15,591 nucleotides of DNA. Source: DATAWK01 sp036267255 (GTDB lineage Bacteria; Acidobacteriota; Terriglobia; Terriglobales; Acidobacteriaceae). Location of the stretch: NCBI GenBank assembly GCA_036267255.1, contig DATAWK010000004.1:1-15591 (forward strand), read 5' to 3'. This document shows positions 1-8,036 of the stretch, one piece after another. The notes under the pieces are model-generated. The model was not told where the DNA came from, did no database searches, and saw only the letters and a program-made list of their open reading frames with translations. Positions within the stretch are counted from its first letter, which is position 1; each line of letters starts with the position of its first letter. The translations under genes and the position numbers were made by a program.

Positions 1-166
1 CTTCGAGAATTCCCCAACGAAATGCAATGAACATGACCGGAAACAGAAAGATGAAACCAGCGGCAAATGATTTTGCATGGCCGTAGTAGGTTGCTGCCGC
101 TACCAACGCGACAATCGGAACGCTGGCCAGCACACGGAGCAAACGCTGCTTCCAGAATGTGATCAT
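1..166 (-). CDS. N-terminal fragment of a membrane protein, possibly a sensor kinase
   Basis: The gene starts at an ATG (complement of 164-166) and runs off the left edge, so only 55 residues are visible. They begin MITFWKQRLLRVLASVP and form two hydrophobic segments, at about residues 8-25 and 34-51, separated by a short YYGHAKS turn. The second segment ends in a Phe-Arg-Trp-Gly motif. This pattern of closely spaced membrane helices resembles the N-terminus of bacterial sensor kinases with DUF4118/MASE-like regions, but no catalytic domain is visible and the assignment is a guess. The upstream ribosome-binding site is weak (a GAAAG-like stretch). The gene points away from the rest of the window and lies outside the inverted-repeat-bounded segment. 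Confidence 0.5.
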   Translation of the reverse strand, partial: MITFWKQRLLRVLASVPIVALVAAATYYGHAKSFAAGFIFLFPVMFIAFRWGILE

Positions 167-270
167 GGTCTTTCGTTCACAGAGCATAGACCATTTCGCA
201 TAAAAGAACCGTAAGCATGGGCCGCTTGATGCCTAACCACTGGAGAGCGTCAGCGTGAGCTTTATGACTT

Positions 271-399
271 CTTAACGGCTTTCTCTCTACTTCTTTATGC
301 CGATTGACTTAATCTTGATCGGTTTACTGGGACCTGCCGATCGCGTGATTGTTCCTCTATTACACAATCACGCGTGGCATCGTCATCTAGCAGACTGAG
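271..399 (+). repeat. Left copy of a 129-bp inverted repeat
   Basis: Positions 271-399 match the reverse complement of 15463-15591 base for base (left x pairs with right 15862-x) except at 286 (T), whose partner at 15576 would predict C. Similarity ends abruptly after 399, with a different base from 400 onward. The other limit is unknown because the right copy reaches the window edge. The repeat is non-coding. In both copies its inner edge faces a porin-type gene: a broken one here, an intact one at the right. It may be a duplicated promoter/leader, the end of a mobile segment, or a recombination site. Confidence 0.95.
342..374. promoter_or_regulatory. Perfect 11-bp palindrome inside the left repeat
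   Basis: CGCGTGATTGT (342-352) is followed by 11 bases and then ACAATCACGCG (364-374). It could be an operator for a dimeric regulator or an RNA hairpin. There is no T-tract after it, so it does not look like a terminator. The identical structure occurs in the right repeat copy. Confidence 0.6.
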
Positions 400-777
400 A
401 CAGCACAGGCTCCTGCTGGCGTTTCGACAACGAGTGGTACCTGGATCTATATTTTCCGGTCAAGGAGGGCCTGAACATTCGTGTAGCCTGCGCTGTACTG
501 CGCCTGAGTATGCCGTGGTGAACTATCTCAATCGTGAAGTCAATCCGAAGCTGTTCGTCGGCCCCGTTCCGACCTCCTTGACGACAAGAAAGGGCAACGC
601 ACTGGGATTCCCAGCAAGTACACAGAGAACACATTGTACGCAACCAAGTAAATCGGGAGCACCGTGCTGTTCCGTCCAGAGCTGCGTTTCGATCACTCCC
701 GGGACTCGCGTAGATGCAATACGGGGAAGAGCCGCAACCAGCTCTTTTTTGGTATGGACGTGATCTACAAGTTCTGA
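399..777 (+). pseudogene. Broken outer-membrane beta-barrel porin remnant
   Basis: Three short stretches in different frames read as parts of one porin. From 399 (frame of 435) comes RFDNEWYLDLYFPVKEG with LNIRV, a typical porin strand. From 518 comes VNYLNREVNPKLF. From 571 comes DLLDDKKGQRTGIPSKYTEN, then an in-frame TAA at 649-651, then STVLFRPELRFDHSRD and the terminal FGMDVIYKF before TGA at 775-777. The aromatic C-terminal Phe is the normal outer-membrane assembly signal. About 200 residues that usually lie between the first two blocks are missing, and frameshifts join the pieces. The remnant starts exactly at the inner boundary of the left repeat, so its 5' end was probably lost in the event that placed the repeat. 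It differs in its C-terminal sequence from the intact porin at 13842-15434. Confidence 0.75.
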
Positions 778-1081
778 TGTCGGTCGCAATAACGAAGATC
801 GCGCGACCGGTACAGCCCCGGTGAAGTTCTGAGTAAATAGGTACGCTGTTCAGAATATTCAAAAGGATGAATCACGTCGGGTATTCCTCTGCGAATCGCT
901 GACGCATTGTTGTTCATAATCGATATTCCTATGCGCAGGTCCTCAGAGTTGAGGCGTCAGCCCGCTCCGAAAGTCGTAAAGAAGCCATAAAAGACGGAGT
1001 TTCAATTACGCGGTAGTTATGGCCACTGTTGTTCTCTAGGAAAGCACCAGTATTGTGCTGGGCTGATTGGAGAACACCGTA
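778..1081. other. Non-coding stretch upstream of the TonB-dependent receptor
   Basis: About 300 bases without a convincing gene. It contains a small 5-bp hairpin (CCTCA/TGAGG near 942-955) and AT-richer patches near 905-935 that could hold the receptor promoter, but no clear -35/-10 pair was found. A GGAG at 1069-1072 precedes the ATG at 1082. Confidence 0.5.
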
Positions 1082-4000
1082 ATGATTTACCGAGGCTTTG
1101 TATCGATTTTCCATATTCCTGCATTTGAAGATTATCCGGCACTTTCGACAACGCTCATGCATTCGCAAAAAGCAGTGTCAACGGAACAGAATTATTCCAT
1201 CAACAAACGCGTTGTCTATGGTCTGCTGATGTTTGCTCTCCTGCTATGTGGGGTTCAGGCATATGCGCAGTCTACTTTCGGCAGTATCCGCGGGACTGTC
1301 CAGGATGAATCCGGGGCGGTTGTTCCCGGAGCGATTGTGACCGTTCACTCGCTTGATGAGAATTTCGATCGACAGGTCACGACTGACAACGCCGGCGAGT
1401 TCGTTGTCGAAAACTTGAAAGCCGAGCATTACAGGATCACCGTTCATCGTATTGGCTTTGCCGACAGTGTTGTCGCATCCACGGCGCTCGCAGCGCGCCA
1501 GGACCTGCGGATTCCAATAAAGCTTGCGGCCGCATCGCAGGCGACCGTCGTCGAAGTCAGCGGCGGCCAGGATCAGGTCAACACAGAAAACGGCACGATC
1601 AGCGATTCCAAAAACAATCAGCTCATGACGCAGCTTCCACTGAACAATCGTGCCACCACGACGAGTCCGCTGGGCGCTCTCCTGCTCTCCCCCAATGTGC
1701 AGCAGGACAGCTCAGGAAACATCGCCTTGGGTGGTGCGAGTTCTTCTATGGTGAACTTCTCAGTTGACGGCATCTCGACTGCCAACGTGAGGCAAAATGG
1801 CGCGCTTCAGGATGCGTATCCTTCACAGGAAGGCATCGCTGCGGTCCAGGTGACCTCCTTCAACAACAGTGCGGAGTTCTCGCAGGTCGGGGACGTGACC
1901 TTTACCACCAAAAGCGGGACGAACCAATACCACGGCAGCATGTTTGAATATCTGCAGAATGATGCTCTAGATGCCGACCCTTATGGCTTCAACGGAAAGG
2001 TTCCGAAGCGCTTTAACACGTTCGGCGGCTCTCTAGGTGGCCCCTTGAGCATTCTGCGCCTCTATAACGGCAAGGATAAAACTTTCTTCTTTGCTGACTA
2101 TGAAGGAAACCGCCGCACTACGGCTATAGCACAACAGTTTCTGGTGCCGACGGCCGCAGAACGAAATGGTAATTTGAGTGGATTGACAGATTCGAGCGGA
2201 AATCCTGGTCCGGTCATTGATCCGAGCAAGATCAGTGCCACGGCCAAAGCGCTCCTGACGTATTATCCATTGCCCAATGTCTCGGGCCAGTCGAACTACA
2301 ATTATGAGAATTTTCAATCGACTCCGGCCCGCACAGATGGTGCTGACATTCGGGTCGATCGAACGGTCACCGACAAACAGTCGGTCTATGCTCGCTTCAG
2401 CCGCAAAAACATCACAGAAGACGCCGCAAATCCTCTCTTACCGAATGACACCGACACGGTTCACAATCGGAGCATGGTTGTTTCCTATACCTACACCCTC
2501 AGTCCAAACCTGCTCAACGAATTCCGCTTCGGCTTCACGAATGTCATCACCAGTGTGGACTTTCCGATCGAAGGCGCGGACGCTTTGCAGCAGCTCGATC
2601 TGACCGGCGTGAACATCAGTCAACATCCTACCTCTCGTGCATTTCCTACCTTCAACTTCAGCGCGGGGACCGGCTTTACACCTATCGGGCGCGACAAGAC
2701 GGGAGTCACACAGTCGAAGACGCTGCAGCTTACAGATAATGTGACGTCTACATTTGGCCGCCATACGATTAAGGCTGGAATCGACGTCCGCCGAGTGCGT
2801 TACGCTGATATCGAGACCTTTCTGCCTTCCGATGATTTCGGGCAGTTTACCTTTCAACCGAACTTTACCGGCAACGCCTTCGGAGATTTTCTGGAAGGCG
2901 CTCCGACGACGCTCTTTTTTGCCGTCTCCAGTCCTGACGTGGCTGGCACTGCGTGGCAGTATAGTGCCTTCGCGCAGGATGAGGTCCAACTCACGAATAA
3001 GCTGACCGTGAACTATGGGTTGCGCTGGGAAATCCTACCTGGATTTCATGAGGATGGCGGTAATCTGGCCAACTTCGATCAGAGAACTAACTCCATCGTT
3101 GTGCCCAACGAGTTAGCGTCGTATCTTGCCAGAAACAACCTTCAGACATCGAACCTTGCTTTTCAGCAATCCTTCAATGCTTGCAATCTGAATTACACAG
3201 CGTTGCCGTGTACCAACTATGTGACAGCGAGTGAGGACCATCTTCCCCAGAGTCTGCGCAATACCTATAAGGGGAACTTCCAGCCTCGCGTTTCGCTGGC
3301 CTACCGTCCTTTCAACGACACCAAGACTGTGATCCGCGCTGGCTTCGGTGTCTTCACCATGACGAACCTGGGGCCGCTCTCCTTCAACAATAGCGGCAAT
3401 CCGACCTCGGCCCTCCACACCTATTCCAATACGCTGACCGCCGCGGGCACACCGCTCATCCAGTTCCCGAATACCGCCCCTCCCACAACTGGCGTACAGT
3501 ACGGCGGCGGTGGATTGGATCAGGGTGTTGATCCAAACTACCGTGACCCTCAATCGGAGCAGTGGAACCTGACTGTGGAGCGTCAATTGGCGAGCAATGA
3601 TACCCTTCGCGTCAGCTATGTGGGCATGCACACCTACCGGCTCAATATCACTGAGGATTTGAACCAGATCCCCGCCAGTGCCACGCCTTACCAGACCACC
3701 ACCGCCAGCCCATATGTTGATCCTCGCGCGCCCTACCATAACTGGCTGACGCTCTACAGCACCTTCAATGCAGGCAGTGCAGATTACCAGGCGCTGGAGG
3801 TAGACGAGACGCATCGTATGGCGCACGGCCTCTACTTCGATGCCAACTATACCTTTGCCAAAAACCTTGCCGACAACCAGGGGGACACGCCGACCGCATT
3901 TGCCGGTGAAGTCAACTATGGCATTCCCATCGCCGATCGCTTCCATGTTGCAAGCGACTACGGCAATGTAGAAGGCACACGGCGCGACCGCTTCCTCCTC

Positions 4001-4552
4001 TCCTGCATCTACCGACTTCCGGTAGGCAAAGGACGGGCGTTTATCAATGGCGGCGGATGGAAAGACGCTGTTCTGGGCGGTTGGGATCTGAACACAATCA
4101 CCCTGCTCGAAACCGGGCCGTGGCTGACCCCGAGCATCAGCACCTCGTTCGACCAATCCAACACAAATGTGGTCAACCGCGGCGCCTTCCTTCGTCCCGA
4201 TGTTGTCTCGAAAGACTTCTACAGAGGTCAATCGAGAGGGCACTTCTTCAATCCCGCGGCATTTGCTCCGACGCCAGAAGGAGCAGGGCGTTTTGGCAAT
4301 GCCGGCGTGGGAATCCTGGAAGGCCCCGGTACAGCGGCAGTCTCTCTCGGGCTGGCAAAAAACTTTGCCCTGACGGAACGGGTCAAGCTGCGCTTCGAGT
4401 CAACGTTTACGAACGTACTCAACCATACGAACTTTGCACCGCCCGAAACACAGATCGACAATACATCGACGTTCGGTGTTCTCAGCGCTCCTCAGACCGC
4501 CGAGAACGCTGGCAACCGCACCGGGCAGGTGGCTCTGCGACTGGACTTCTGA
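1082..4552 (+). CDS. TonB-dependent receptor with N-terminal carboxypeptidase-regulatory-like domain (Oar-like)
   Basis: Outer-membrane receptor of about 1156 residues for TonB-energised uptake; the substrate is unknown. Counting from the ATG at 1082, a signal-peptide hydrophobic core lies at about 44-60, ending in AYA before Gln. A carboxypeptidase-regulatory-like Ig-fold domain follows at about 66-145, beginning STFGSIRGTVQDESGAVVPG. Next comes a plug-like region with NFSVDGIS and FTTKSGTNQYHGSMFEYLQN, then a long beta-barrel ending RLDF with the aromatic C-terminal residue. This layout is characteristic of the expanded receptor family of Acidobacteria. The start is uncertain. ATG 1082 has a GGAG nine bases upstream but gives an unusually long positive n-region. 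ATG 1157 would give a conventional 37-residue signal peptide but has no ribosome-binding site. No clear TonB box was seen. It is convergent with the kinase gene at 4629. Confidence 0.9.
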   Translation: MIYRGFVSIFHIPAFEDYPALSTTLMHSQKAVSTEQNYSINKRVVYGLLMFALLLCGVQAYAQSTFGSIRGTVQDESGAVVPGAIVTVHSLDENFDRQVTTDNAGEFVVENLKAEHYRITVHRIGFADSVVASTALAARQDLRIPIKLAAASQATVVEVSGGQDQVNTENGTISDSKNNQLMTQLPLNNRATTTSPLGALLLSPNVQQDSSGNIALGGASSSMVNFSVDGISTANVRQNGALQDAYPSQEGIAAVQVTSFNNSAEFSQVGDVTFTTKSGTNQYHGSMFEYLQNDALDADPYGFNGKVPKRFNTFGGSLGGPLSILRLYNGKDKTFFFADYEGNRRTTAIAQQFLVPTAAERNGNLSGLTDSSGNPGPVIDPSKISATAKALLTYYPLPNVSGQSNYNYENFQSTPARTDGADIRVDRTVTDKQSVYARFSRKNITEDAANPLLPNDTDTVHNRSMVVSYTYTLSPNLLNEFRFGFTNVITSVDFPIEGADALQQLDLTGVNISQHPTSRAFPTFNFSAGTGFTPIGRDKTGVTQSKTLQLTDNVTSTFGRHTIKAGIDVRRVRYADIETFLPSDDFGQFTFQPNFTGNAFGDFLEGAPTTLFFAVSSPDVAGTAWQYSAFAQDEVQLTNKLTVNYGLRWEILPGFHEDGGNLANFDQRTNSIVVPNELASYLARNNLQTSNLAFQQSFNACNLNYTALPCTNYVTASEDHLPQSLRNTYKGNFQPRVSLAYRPFNDTKTVIRAGFGVFTMTNLGPLSFNNSGNPTSALHTYSNTLTAAGTPLIQFPNTAPPTTGVQYGGGGLDQGVDPNYRDPQSEQWNLTVERQLASNDTLRVSYVGMHTYRLNITEDLNQIPASATPYQTTTASPYVDPRAPYHNWLTLYSTFNAGSADYQALEVDETHRMAHGLYFDANYTFAKNLADNQGDTPTAFAGEVNYGIPIADRFHVASDYGNVEGTRRDRFLLSCIYRLPVGKGRAFINGGGWKDAVLGGWDLNTITLLETGPWLTPSISTSFDQSNTNVVNRGAFLRPDVVSKDFYRGQSRGHFFNPAAFAPTPEGAGRFGNAGVGILEGPGTAAVSLGLAKNFALTERVKLRFESTFTNVLNHTNFAPPETQIDNTSTFGVLSAPQTAENAGNRTGQVALRLDF

Positions 4553-4561
4553 TTCGGCAAT

Positions 4562-4597
4562 GATGCAGGGTTGAACCATGAATTTCAGCGCTGCATC
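4562..4597. terminator. Weak hairpin between convergent genes
   Basis: GATGCAG (4562-4568) pairs with CTGCATC (4591-4597) across a 22-base loop, and a smaller GCCG/CGGC hairpin follows. No U-tract is present on either strand. It sits in the 76-bp gap between the receptor and the convergent kinase, so it may be a factor-dependent stop, but the evidence is slight. Confidence 0.25.
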
Positions 4598-4628
4598 TGC
4601 CGTTTTCGGCCAAACGAGGAGTGTCTAT

Positions 4629-6107
4629 TCAGGCAAGTGGTAGAGAAAAGGAGAATACAGATCCCAGCCCGCGCTGGCTGGTGACGTCAACCTTGCCGCC
4701 ATGAGCCTCGATGATCGCTTTCACGATAGCAAGGCCCATGCCCGTTCCCTGGACTCGATATCGCTGGCTCTGTCCCCGGTAGAACTTGTCGAAGATCATC
4801 GTCTTGTCGAAATCGTCAATACCCGCGCCCTGGTCGGCGACGCTGGTGATGAAGGACGATTCTTCTACTTCGGCGCTGATGACGATGGGTCTTCCATCTT
4901 CCGAATATTTGGCCGCATTTTCAAGTAGATGATGAAGCACCTTGCGAATCCAATTTGCATCCATCCGCACGACGGGAATTCCCTGCGGGAGCCGTACTTC
5001 GACCGGATGCTTTTCAAGCAGAGTATGGCATTCGGCGACCGCTTCCTGAATCACATCTTTCATTTGGCTCGATTCCACGTGGAGTTGCACCTGCCGGGCG
5101 TCGAGCTGCGCCATCTCAACCGCCTGGCCAATAAGACGGTTCAGGCGGTTGCTCTCCTCGTCGATCACAGCCAGCATCTCCTCTTTCATGTCCGGGTCTT
5201 TGATCATCCCGGATCGCAAACTGGTAATCGAGGCTGTGATCGCGGTGAGTGGAGTGCGCAGCTCATGAGTCACGGAGTCCAGAAGCGTGGTTCTGAGCCG
5301 CTCGTTCTCCTGTTCCGCTTCTGTGCGGGCAAGTCGTTCCGCCGTGAGGCTCCTTTCAATAGCGATTGCTATCAGACTGCCGAGAGCGTCGATTGTTTCC
5401 CGCGAAGGAAGGTTGCCAGCTATTCCGATCGCGCCAATCGCCTGAAGGCCTAAAAGGAGCGGGGCGATACAGGTGGCGTCTTCTTTGTTGCAGCGTGTCT
5501 CCGAGCGAACAGCCACTTCATGCAGCTCTTCTTTCTGGAACCTTCGAGTGTCCGACAGCGAGCGATAGATCTGATCCTGCTCCAAAAGATATATATCGAC
5601 TGTCTCATTATGAAACGTGGAGCTTATATGGCCAGGGATATTATTCAGGAGGTCGGCAGATCGATCCGAGGTCATCATTTTTTGGCTGAACTCATACAGC
5701 CTTTCGACTTCACGCCTGCGCTGATTTGCCTCTCGTGCTTCCTGCCTTACTCTTTCGGAGAGATGACTTGCCAGTACGCCAGCCGTTAGAAAAGCAAGCA
5801 ACGCGACCCAGTTCTGGGAGTCTGCGATTGTCAGCGTTCCTACGGGGGGAAGAAAGAAGAGGTTGAAGGCCAGTGCCGCAAGCAGCGACATATATATGGA
5901 ATAGCGAAGACCCAAGCGATTGGCAACGAACAGAATTCCGAGTAAGAATGTGAGAGCGGCAGTCGTTGGATTGACGTGGAGTAGCCTAGTGTAGATAGCA
6001 ACAATGCCCCCGACTATGCCTGTGACGAATAGATAACGCAGAAAATACAACAACCATCGAGGATTCACAGCGCCATTATAGCTGCCTATGTCTGACGAAA
6101 TTGACAA
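4629..6107 (-). CDS. kdpD: Separate C-terminal half of KdpD: DUF4118-GAF-histidine kinase
   Basis: Membrane sensor kinase of 492 residues matching the C-terminal part of KdpD. Four DUF4118-type membrane helices lie at about 20-115, a GAF-like region at about 140-255, and HisKA with the phospho-acceptor His281 in THELRTPLTAI. The ATPase domain has N397 in LLENAAKYS, DQGAGI at 425-430 and GTGMGL at 454-459. It lacks the P-loop KdpD domain and the USP domain, which are encoded by the adjacent divergent gene. The two proteins add up to 873 residues, close to the 894 of E. coli KdpD. The start chosen is TTG at 6107, because GAGGA (complement of 6114-6118) lies six bases upstream. A GTG at 6068 is the alternative and would remove the overlap. 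By family knowledge it should phosphorylate KdpE. Confidence 0.9.
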   Translation of the reverse strand: MSISSDIGSYNGAVNPRWLLYFLRYLFVTGIVGGIVAIYTRLLHVNPTTAALTFLLGILFVANRLGLRYSIYMSLLAALAFNLFFLPPVGTLTIADSQNWVALLAFLTAGVLASHLSERVRQEAREANQRRREVERLYEFSQKMMTSDRSADLLNNIPGHISSTFHNETVDIYLLEQDQIYRSLSDTRRFQKEELHEVAVRSETRCNKEDATCIAPLLLGLQAIGAIGIAGNLPSRETIDALGSLIAIAIERSLTAERLARTEAEQENERLRTTLLDSVTHELRTPLTAITASITSLRSGMIKDPDMKEEMLAVIDEESNRLNRLIGQAVEMAQLDARQVQLHVESSQMKDVIQEAVAECHTLLEKHPVEVRLPQGIPVVRMDANWIRKVLHHLLENAAKYSEDGRPIVISAEVEESSFITSVADQGAGIDDFDKTMIFDKFYRGQSQRYRVQGTGMGLAIVKAIIEAHGGKVDVTSQRGLGSVFSFSLPLA

Positions 6108-7233
6108 TTCGTTTCCTCACACTGTAAGCGCGGAGCACTGGCTTGAAAAGGTGGCCCCTGAAAAACAGAAGGGCCTTTTCAAGGTCTTTCTCGGATATTC
6201 TCCCGGTGTTGGCAAAACCTACAGCATGCTGAGTGAGGCCATCCGGCGTCATGAACGGGGCGAGGATGTTGTCATCGGTGTTGTTGAAACGCATGGGCGC
6301 ATTCCCACAGCCGAGCTGACCGAGCAGTTGGAGACCGTGCCCCGGCGCAGAATCGAGTTCCGCGGCACCACCTTCGAGGAGATGGATGTGGAAGCAATCA
6401 TTGCCCGCACTCCACAGGTCGTGTTGATCGATGAGCTGGCGCATACCAACGTCGAGGGCAGCAAGCACCGCAAACGCTATGAAGATGTAATGGGCATTCT
6501 GGAAGCAAAGATTGACGTGCTGTCTACTGTCAACATCCAGCACGTCGAGAGCGTCACTCCAGTTGTGCAAAGCCTTACCGGGATTATTGTCAGGGAGACG
6601 ATTCCAGATTGGGTTTTGCTAAGAGCCGATGAAGTCGTCATGGTGGACCTGACGCCTGAAGCGCTCCTAACGCGGATGCGTCGAGGCGACATCTACCCTC
6701 TTGAGCGAGTCGAGGCGGCGCTAATGAACTTCTTCAGACGCGGCAACCTGATCGCGCTCAGAGAGATGGCGCTTCAGCATGTGGCGCGATCGGTTGATCG
6801 TACTCTCGATGAGTACGTGAAGAAAAAGCGGCTGGGTTCTCAGTGGGCCGTCCACGAGCGCGTAGTTGTTTGTATCAGCTCGAACCCGGCTTCACAGCAG
6901 CTCATTGCTCGTGGCGCGCGGATGGTAGAGGGGACAGGGGGCGACCTTTATGTCGTGCATGTCGATACCGAACACAAACGTTCCGAGGACCAGGACCGTA
7001 GGCTGGACGGGAACAAGCGATTTGCCCGTAACCTTAAAGCGGAGGTCGTCGAGTTGAAAGGCAGGAGTGTGCCTCTGGCGGTAGCCGATTTCGTGCGGGA
7101 AAAAAGAGCGACGCAGGTGATCTTTGGGCGATCTGCCATTCATGGGCTGAAGAAGTATTTGTATTACTGGCAGATTCAGCGTTTTCTTCAAAATACTCCC
7201 TTTGTCGATGTTCACATCATCACACAGGAATGA
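6088..7233 (+). CDS. kdpD: Separate N-terminal half of KdpD: P-loop sensor domain plus universal-stress-protein domain
   Basis: Cytoplasmic protein of 381 residues equal to the N-terminal input half of KdpD. The KdpD domain spans about 28-235, with Walker A GYSPGVGKT (36-44), VVETHGR (65-71), Walker B-like VVLIDELAHT (111-120) and NVQH-like NIQHVES. A universal-stress-protein fold follows at about 255-380, from ERVVVCISSNPAS to a final VHIITQE. The protein ends where membrane helices would begin in full-length KdpD, and it carries no kinase domain. The FTAxY part of the c-di-AMP motif described for S. aureus KdpD is not apparent. No good ribosome-binding site precedes ATG 6088; a GAGGA lies about 24 bases upstream. 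Its first 20 bp overlap the divergent kinase gene. kdpE follows after 9 bp, so the two are probably co-transcribed. Truncated N-terminal KdpD proteins are known, for example in Anabaena. Confidence 0.9.
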   Translation: MSDEIDNSFPHTVSAEHWLEKVAPEKQKGLFKVFLGYSPGVGKTYSMLSEAIRRHERGEDVVIGVVETHGRIPTAELTEQLETVPRRRIEFRGTTFEEMDVEAIIARTPQVVLIDELAHTNVEGSKHRKRYEDVMGILEAKIDVLSTVNIQHVESVTPVVQSLTGIIVRETIPDWVLLRADEVVMVDLTPEALLTRMRRGDIYPLERVEAALMNFFRRGNLIALREMALQHVARSVDRTLDEYVKKKRLGSQWAVHERVVVCISSNPASQQLIARGARMVEGTGGDLYVVHVDTEHKRSEDQDRRLDGNKRFARNLKAEVVELKGRSVPLAVADFVREKRATQVIFGRSAIHGLKKYLYYWQIQRFLQNTPFVDVHIITQE

Positions 7234-7242
7234 GGTATCACA

Positions 7243-7950
7243 ATGCAGAATGGTCTCCTGGGGAAAATCCTGGTCGTGGATGATGAGCCGCAGATCACGC
7301 GAGTGCTGCGGTCGTCGCTGGTTTCAAATGGCTATGCGGTAGAGGTAGCCGGTGACGGCGTTTCAGCCTTGGAGAAGCTCACAGAGTGGTCTCCCGATAT
7401 GGTGATTACGGATATATCCATGCCTCGTATGGACGGCATTGCCCTCTGTTCGGAGATCCGGGCCCAGTCCAATATGCCCATTTTGGTGCTTTCCGTTCGG
7501 GATCAGGAAAACTCGAAGGTCAAGGCGCTTGATGCCGGAGCGGATGACTATGTCACGAAACCATTCAACATCCAGGAGCTGCTTGCCCGCGTACGTGCTC
7601 ATATGCGGAGGCTGCGAACCACGGCCACAGAAGCGGACACTGCTCCTCTTGAGATTGGTGATTTCCGCATCGATTCTGACAAGCGCCAAGTAGAGATTTG
7701 CGGACGTGAAGTTCATTTGTCACCCAAAGAGTTTGATCTCCTCTTTTATATGGCGCAACGCCCTGAGAAAGTGCTGACTCATCGTAAGCTGCTGGCTGCG
7801 ATATGGGGGGCTCGCGCCGTAGAGCAGCCGGAATCCTTGCGAGTCCTGGTAGCGATGCTTCGGAAAAAGATTGAGCCGGAAGGCGAGCCGAAGTACATCG
7901 TCAATGACCCTTGGGTCGGCTATAGGTTTCAGCCGGGGCAGAGTTCTTAA
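7243..7950 (+). CDS. kdpE: Response regulator KdpE (OmpR/PhoB family)
   Basis: Transcription factor of 235 residues. The receiver domain (about 7-122) has the acidic pair Asp13-Asp14, phospho-acceptor Asp57 in VITDISMP, Ser84 and Lys106 in DDYVTKPF. A winged-helix OmpR/PhoB DNA-binding domain follows at about 136-231, with HLSPKEFDLL and a WVGYRF end. Length and motifs fit KdpE, the activator of kdpFABC under K+ limitation. A GAGG seven bases before ATG 7243 supports the start. It follows the N-terminal KdpD gene after 9 bp and precedes the kdp structural genes on the same strand, the reverse of the E. coli order. The obvious phosphodonor is the divergent kinase at 4629-6107. Confidence 0.95.
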   Translation: MQNGLLGKILVVDDEPQITRVLRSSLVSNGYAVEVAGDGVSALEKLTEWSPDMVITDISMPRMDGIALCSEIRAQSNMPILVLSVRDQENSKVKALDAGADDYVTKPFNIQELLARVRAHMRRLRTTATEADTAPLEIGDFRIDSDKRQVEICGREVHLSPKEFDLLFYMAQRPEKVLTHRKLLAAIWGARAVEQPESLRVLVAMLRKKIEPEGEPKYIVNDPWVGYRFQPGQSS

Positions 7951-7953
7951 ACC

Positions 7954-7970
7954 TATATAACTTTTTAACT
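7954..7970 (+). promoter_or_regulatory. Possible KdpE operator downstream of kdpE
   Basis: TATATA, five bases, then TTAACT: an AT-rich island just after the kdpE stop. It resembles the E. coli KdpE site TTTATA-N5-TTTACA at most but not all positions. It lies 540 bp before the microprotein and kdpF, but only about 70 bp before the ATG at 8037. Suggestive only. Confidence 0.3.
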
Positions 7971-8036
7971 ACTTTCATACGTACTTTTTATGCTGCTTCG
8001 AGTGAACATAGATACGGCTTTGTGGTGGCCGCCTCT

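Noticed and set aside
383..862. 159-codon minus-strand frame over the porin remnant
   Set aside because: The plus strand carries clear porin fragments; the minus frame has a composition typical of an antisense shadow.
2438..2989. 183-codon minus-strand open frame
   Set aside because: Lies within the receptor gene on the opposite strand and shows no family features.
3113..4243. 376-codon minus-strand open frame
   Set aside because: Antisense to the TonB-dependent receptor, no recognisable domain; a shadow of the strongly coding plus strand.
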